DNA from: Megalobrama amblycephala
Lineage: Eukaryota > Chordata > Actinopteri > Cypriniformes > Xenocyprididae
NCBI RefSeq assembly: GCF_018812025.1
Contig: NC_063049.1
Location: 40,599,503 to 40,663,502 of the forward strand
Length of the DNA stretch: 64,000 bases
Direction: 5' to 3'
Shown: positions 60,701 through 64,000 of the stretch, piece after piece
Numbering within the stretch: position 1 is the stretch's first letter
Layout: the number at the start of each line of letters is the position of its first letter
The notes under the pieces: model-generated
Database searches by the model: none
What the model was told of the DNA's origin: nothing
The model's input: only the letters and a program-made list of their open reading frames with translations
Translations under genes and position numbers: made by a program

Positions 60701-63700
60701 GAAAGGAAGGGGTTGAAATAGGAAAGTGATGGTGACGTCATTTAAAAGGATAAGTCGTTTCAAAGGCATTACTTTTCAATAAAACAACATGAAGACATGT
60801 TTTTTTTTACTGAAATGAGTCATGCATAATAAGACAAGGAATCTGCATTAAGAAAAGAAAATTGGGTCAGTTTCGATTTCATGAAACTTAAAGGGTTTGT
60901 TCACCCAAAAATGAAAATTCTGTCATCATTTACTCACCTTCACAATGTCCCAAACTCTTTCTTTCATCTTCAGAACATAAATGAAGAATTTTTAATGACA
61001 TTTGAGAGATTTCTGTCCTCCATTGACAGCTATGCAACTACCTCTTTGACAGTTCATACTTATAAAGAAACTAATCCAACAGTTGTAAAACTAATCCATA
61101 TGAATTGAGCGGTTTAGTCCAAATTTTCTGAAGAGACTCGATCGCTTTAAATGATAAACATACTGAATTCATCAGCGAACATAAACAAAAGCTCAACCGA
61201 ACCTGCTTGATGCAAGAGAACAAACCTCATTGATTCTTGTGGAAGCTCAAACATGCTGCGTAACACACGTTAATGAACCTCATTGGTTCTCGCACGTCAA
61301 GCAAACATGCTTGAGCTTCCGTGCGTTGATGAAGATGAACAAAAGTCTTACGGGTTTGGTACGACTTGAGTAATAATGACAATTTTCATTTTTGGTTGAA
61401 CTAACCCTTTAAGTTAATTGGTAACACTTTACAATATTGGTTCCATTCATTAACATTAGTCAGCTACATGAGCTAACAATGTGTTAATGTTAATAACCAA
61501 CAGGACCTTATTGTAAAGAGTTATAAGTTCATTTCTTCCAATTTGAGCTATACTAATAAATGCTTCCTTTTTGCACATCAATCTAAGATGAATTATTGTT
61601 TAGTCAATTTGTACACAATTGATTATGAATGAAGTCTGGACACTTTTATAGGTGCTTTTCCATAAAAAAAAATTGCCTTTTTTTTTCTTTGGTTATTTCC
61701 ACAGATATGACAAGAACCTCATCGAGGCCCAGGCGTGGGGTATTAAGAAGGGAGCGATCATCGGTGTGTTTCAGGGCTACCTCTGGTGCATCATATTCCT
61801 GTGTTACGCTCTAGCTTTCTGGTACGGCTCAAAACTGGTCATTGAAACCAAGGAGCTCACACCCGGCGGCCTCGTTCAGGTATGACTTCCCACACAAAAG
61901 GAGAAATTCTGAAGAAAAATAAATTTTGATCTTTACCTCACACAAAGCTACAGTATCAAATGACTTCAGAAGAGTTGGAATATAGTGCACAAGTCATATT
62001 GACAACTATTTTTTTTTTTGTGGTCAATATGAACCGTCGTATGGAAAGTAAATCTTTTGTGTTACACAGAAAAAATAAAACAGTTGTGGAATGACATGGG
62101 TGTCACGTTTGGCAAGGCAGATGAAGTTAATTGAGGAATAGAGAGGTGGATCTTAATATAAACTGATTAAACTTTATTAATAAACAAAACAAAGAAGATA
62201 ATCCATAAGACAGGAAAAACGTTAACACTTTTGGCTTACACTCAAAGACAAGACAGGACAATGAACCGAACAAAACTCAGGGCTTAAATATACACAAGAT
62301 AATGTGCAACTCACCTAGAACAAAGACTGAGTGGAAAATGGGGAACAAAGGAAACCGGAAAGAACACAGGAAAACAAGGTGATGCAAACTGATGGTATGT
62401 TTACATGACAACAGTGTACTAAAAACAAAAGTTTTCCCTTTGCATTTTTCGCGTACAAACAGTAACGTTGTCAAAATGATGCCCGTTCACAGAGATCTGT
62501 GAAAACGAGTAAAAATGCTGTATTCATACCAGGCCAGTAGTTGGCGATGTGACTTTGTAAAAACACTATGCGCCCATAGACTAAACATGTAATACGCATG
62601 CGCATGCCGTCACTGTTTTAACAAATACGCATTTTTATAGTTTACACGGAGACAATAATGGTGCTGTTTTCAAAAACACACACTTTGAAACTCGTTTTCA
62701 AAAGTTTGCACTTTCAAGCCCCAAAACGCAATTGTCGTATAAATGAACGGCCAAAACGCATAAAAAGTTTTACGTATTTAGTTGAAAACGGTGTGTTGTA
62801 AATGCCCCCTAAAAGTCTGTAAAACAGAATGAAAACATAAGAATGGGTTAAATAAATGTTGACAATTTTTATTTATTTATTTATTTATTTATTTTAATTT
62901 GTAGTATATTTTATTTATTTTTTTATTCATTTAATTTTATTAAGTGATTTAAAATAATCATAAATAAAGGTAAAAATAATAAAATGAAAATGCATTTAAA
63001 ATATTTTAAAAAGAAATAAGATACAGAAAATGATAGTCAGTAAATGAATGATTTAATGATTAAACTTTTTTTATTCTCCACAGGTGTTTTTTGGTGTTCT
63101 CATGGGTGCCATGAATCTGGGCCAGGCCTCTCCATGTCTTGAGGCGTTTGCCTCTGGTCGCGCTGCAGCTAAGAGTATATTTGACACTATTGACAGAGTG
63201 AGAATAACACACACACTCACAGTTCTTCTCACAAAATCAATGAATTTCATTCTTTCAGCTTTAGGGAAAGATTAATCACTGTCACATCCTGTTCCCGTAC
63301 AGGAACCAGAAATCGATTGCTTCTCAGAAGAAGGTCATACGTTAGACAAAGTTAAAGGTGACATTGAATTCCACAGCGTTCACTTCAACTATCCCTCCCG
63401 TCCTGAAGTAAAAGTGGGTTATGTTTTTAGCATGCATATAATTTAATCTACTATAATATTTACATCAAACAGTTAAATTCTATCCAGTATTGACTGACTG
63501 TGTCTTATGTTCAGATATTGGATAATTTGAATGTTGTGGTCAAAGCTGGTGAGACAACTGCATTTGTTGGACCCAGTGGATCGGGAAAGAGCACAACGAT
63601 CCAACTCATCCAGAGGTTCTATGATCCAAAAGAAGGAATGGTACAGTAGTTAAATTTCAGCTTTATTTCAATTACTGAAATTTTTTAATAGATTTCGTTA

Positions 63701-64000
63701 ACAATAACAACTCTGGTTCAAGCTCCTTAAAGAATTTTGTAGCAGATCAATTATTTCCAATGAATAAATAAAAGAATATCTGATCTAGTTTTGAAAATCT
63801 GGTTTTGTATCAGCATTTATTGTTGTCATTTTTAGGTCACCCTGGATGGTCATGACATCAGAAGCCTGAATATCCAGTGGTTGCGCTCCCTTATTGGAAT
63901 AGTGGAACAGGAGCCTGTTCTGTTCGCCACTACGATCGCTGAGAACATCCGATACGGCCGTCGTGGAGTCAGCATGGAAGAGATTATAGAAGCCGCCAAA
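54793..64000 (+). CDS. abcb11: abcb11 (bile salt export pump), N-terminal half
   Basis: Thirteen coding exons, all GT/AG and in phase: 54793-54853, 54988-55000 (13-bp microexon), 55248-55302, 55381-55622, 59517-59601, 59840-59973, 60184-60355, 60454-60578, 61705-61879, 63084-63197, 63303-63413, 63515-63640 and 63836-64000 (runs off the window). Together 526 codons. Seen: first transmembrane domain from about residue 50; an extracellular loop 1 with four N-glycosylation sequons (NKT, NNT, NGS, NTT); [36 protein letters not shown]; then nucleotide-binding domain 1 with Walker [10 protein letters not shown] (residues 448-456) and the Q-loop IVEQEP. Human ABCB11 aligns throughout, including [12 protein letters not shown]. 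It is the ATP-driven canalicular bile-salt exporter of hepatocytes. The ABC signature, Walker B and the whole second half lie beyond the window. It starts with a short variable N-terminus ([13 protein letters not shown]). Confidence 0.95.
55650..55895. mobile_element. Palindromic MITE copy in abcb11 intron
   Basis: Arms 'ctataagtaactttgcaact' and 'gcaaagttacttatag' are inverted around 55780. A second copy follows at 55918. Non-coding. Confidence 0.6.
55918..57245. mobile_element. MITE with nested insert in abcb11 intron
   Basis: The ends 'ggttacactttatt' (55916) and 'aataaagtgttacc' (57243) are inverted; 'aagttacttatagttag' occurs near the right end in mirror form. The middle (about 56090-57165) is inserted sequence including a block at 56120-56240 that recurs at 60745-60850. 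Confidence 0.55.
57998..59126. mobile_element. Inverted-repeat element carrying a minisatellite core
   Basis: The ends 'cggaagaggattagggccaa' and 'ttggccctaatcctcttccg' are perfect inverted repeats. Inside, from 58380 to 59092, stands a dense array of units built from words such as 'ttctcgtaatttaa' and 'tgactttattctcaac', first in one orientation (58380-58525) and then the other. Boundary words 'ccatctcgagattaaagttg' and its complement mark the two ends of the core. No coding frame. Confidence 0.7.
59427..59490 (+). mobile_element. SINE-like 3' tail in abcb11 intron
   Basis: 'aagctgctttgaaacaatct' and 'aagcgctatataaatgaag' match the insertion at 2190-2274. It ends only about 25 bp before the acceptor of the exon at 59517. 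Confidence 0.6.
60894..61412. mobile_element. MITE of the 'gggttagttcaccca' family in abcb11 intron
   Basis: The ends 'aaagggtttgttcaccca' and 'ggttgaactaacccttt' are inverted. Same family as 7419-8010. Confidence 0.75.
61421..61520. mobile_element. Short 'ggtaacactttacaat' MITE
   Basis: The ends 'ggtaacactttacaatat' and 'ttattgtaaagagtta' are inverted, about 100 bp. Relative of the MITEs at 42575 and 43546. Confidence 0.6.
62100..62815. repeat. Two dispersed repeats in the abcb11 intron before exon 63084
   Basis: 62100-62390 has the look of a non-autonomous transposon ('tgtcacgtttggcaaggcag' at the left), but no right end was found. 62394-62815 has roughly inverted ends ('ggtatgtttacatgacaac' and 'gtgttgtaaatgcccc') and 'aaaacg' words, like a MITE. 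No coding content. Confidence 0.4.

Noticed and set aside
1..64000. CRISPR array, operon or prokaryotic content
   Set aside because: The tandem repeats present are microsatellites, a minisatellite and MITEs. Genes are split by introns, so the DNA is eukaryotic.

Overview
The window is vertebrate nuclear DNA, most likely from a cyprinid-type teleost. Three things support this: the host genes have short exons with GT-AG introns; the transposon load is the kind seen in zebrafish and carp (Tc1-like, hAT, DIRS, many palindromic MITEs, TA/CA microsatellites); and the gene order matches a known vertebrate block. From left to right it holds the last exon of lrp2 (megalin, + strand), dhrs9 (- strand), three close tandem paralogues of dhrs9 (all - strand) and the first 13 coding exons of abcb11 (bile salt export pump, + strand). 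Human chromosome 2 carries LRP2, DHRS9 and ABCB11 in the same order and relative orientation (from memory), with only one DHRS9.

Layout: 48-218 lrp2 last exon; 219-3071 3' flank with dispersed repeats; 3072-5939 dhrs9, four coding exons; 5976-9270 stacked palindromic MITEs; about 9271-17885 unit A (gene 10083-13104, with a truncated DIRS element upstream); about 18635-25955 unit B (gene 19462-24561, with a hAT MITE and a Tc1 element in intron 1); about 26673-47620 unit C (gene 27451-35890, split from its own 5' region by a 10.2 kb inserted block full of fold-back elements); 47630-53430 repeats, a small-RNA-like hairpin and a Tc1 element; 53455-64000 abcb11 promoter, noncoding exon and coding exons, running off the window.

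The four short-chain dehydrogenases (SDR9C type, retinol/3-alpha-hydroxysteroid dehydrogenases) keep identical exon phases and exon lengths (exon 2 is 259 bp and exon 3 is 164 bp in all four). All keep TGxxxGxG, NNAG, the catalytic Ser and YxxxK. The three array copies encode 318, 319 and 319 residues with no internal stop or broken splice site, despite heavy transposon load in their introns.

The most interesting signal is that, among these nearly identical copies, most of the coding differences I can see in exons 2 and 3 fall next to the catalytic Tyr (residues 171-172) and in the loop after PGFFKT (212, 213, 219), where SDR enzymes shape their substrate pocket. Each copy also keeps the same candidate 5' noncoding exon donor and a CTCF-like motif just upstream. 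The array looks like recently expanded, probably diverging retinoid/steroid dehydrogenases lying between a retinoid/vitamin endocytic receptor gene and a bile-salt transporter gene. No CRISPR, rRNA or tRNA gene was recognised.
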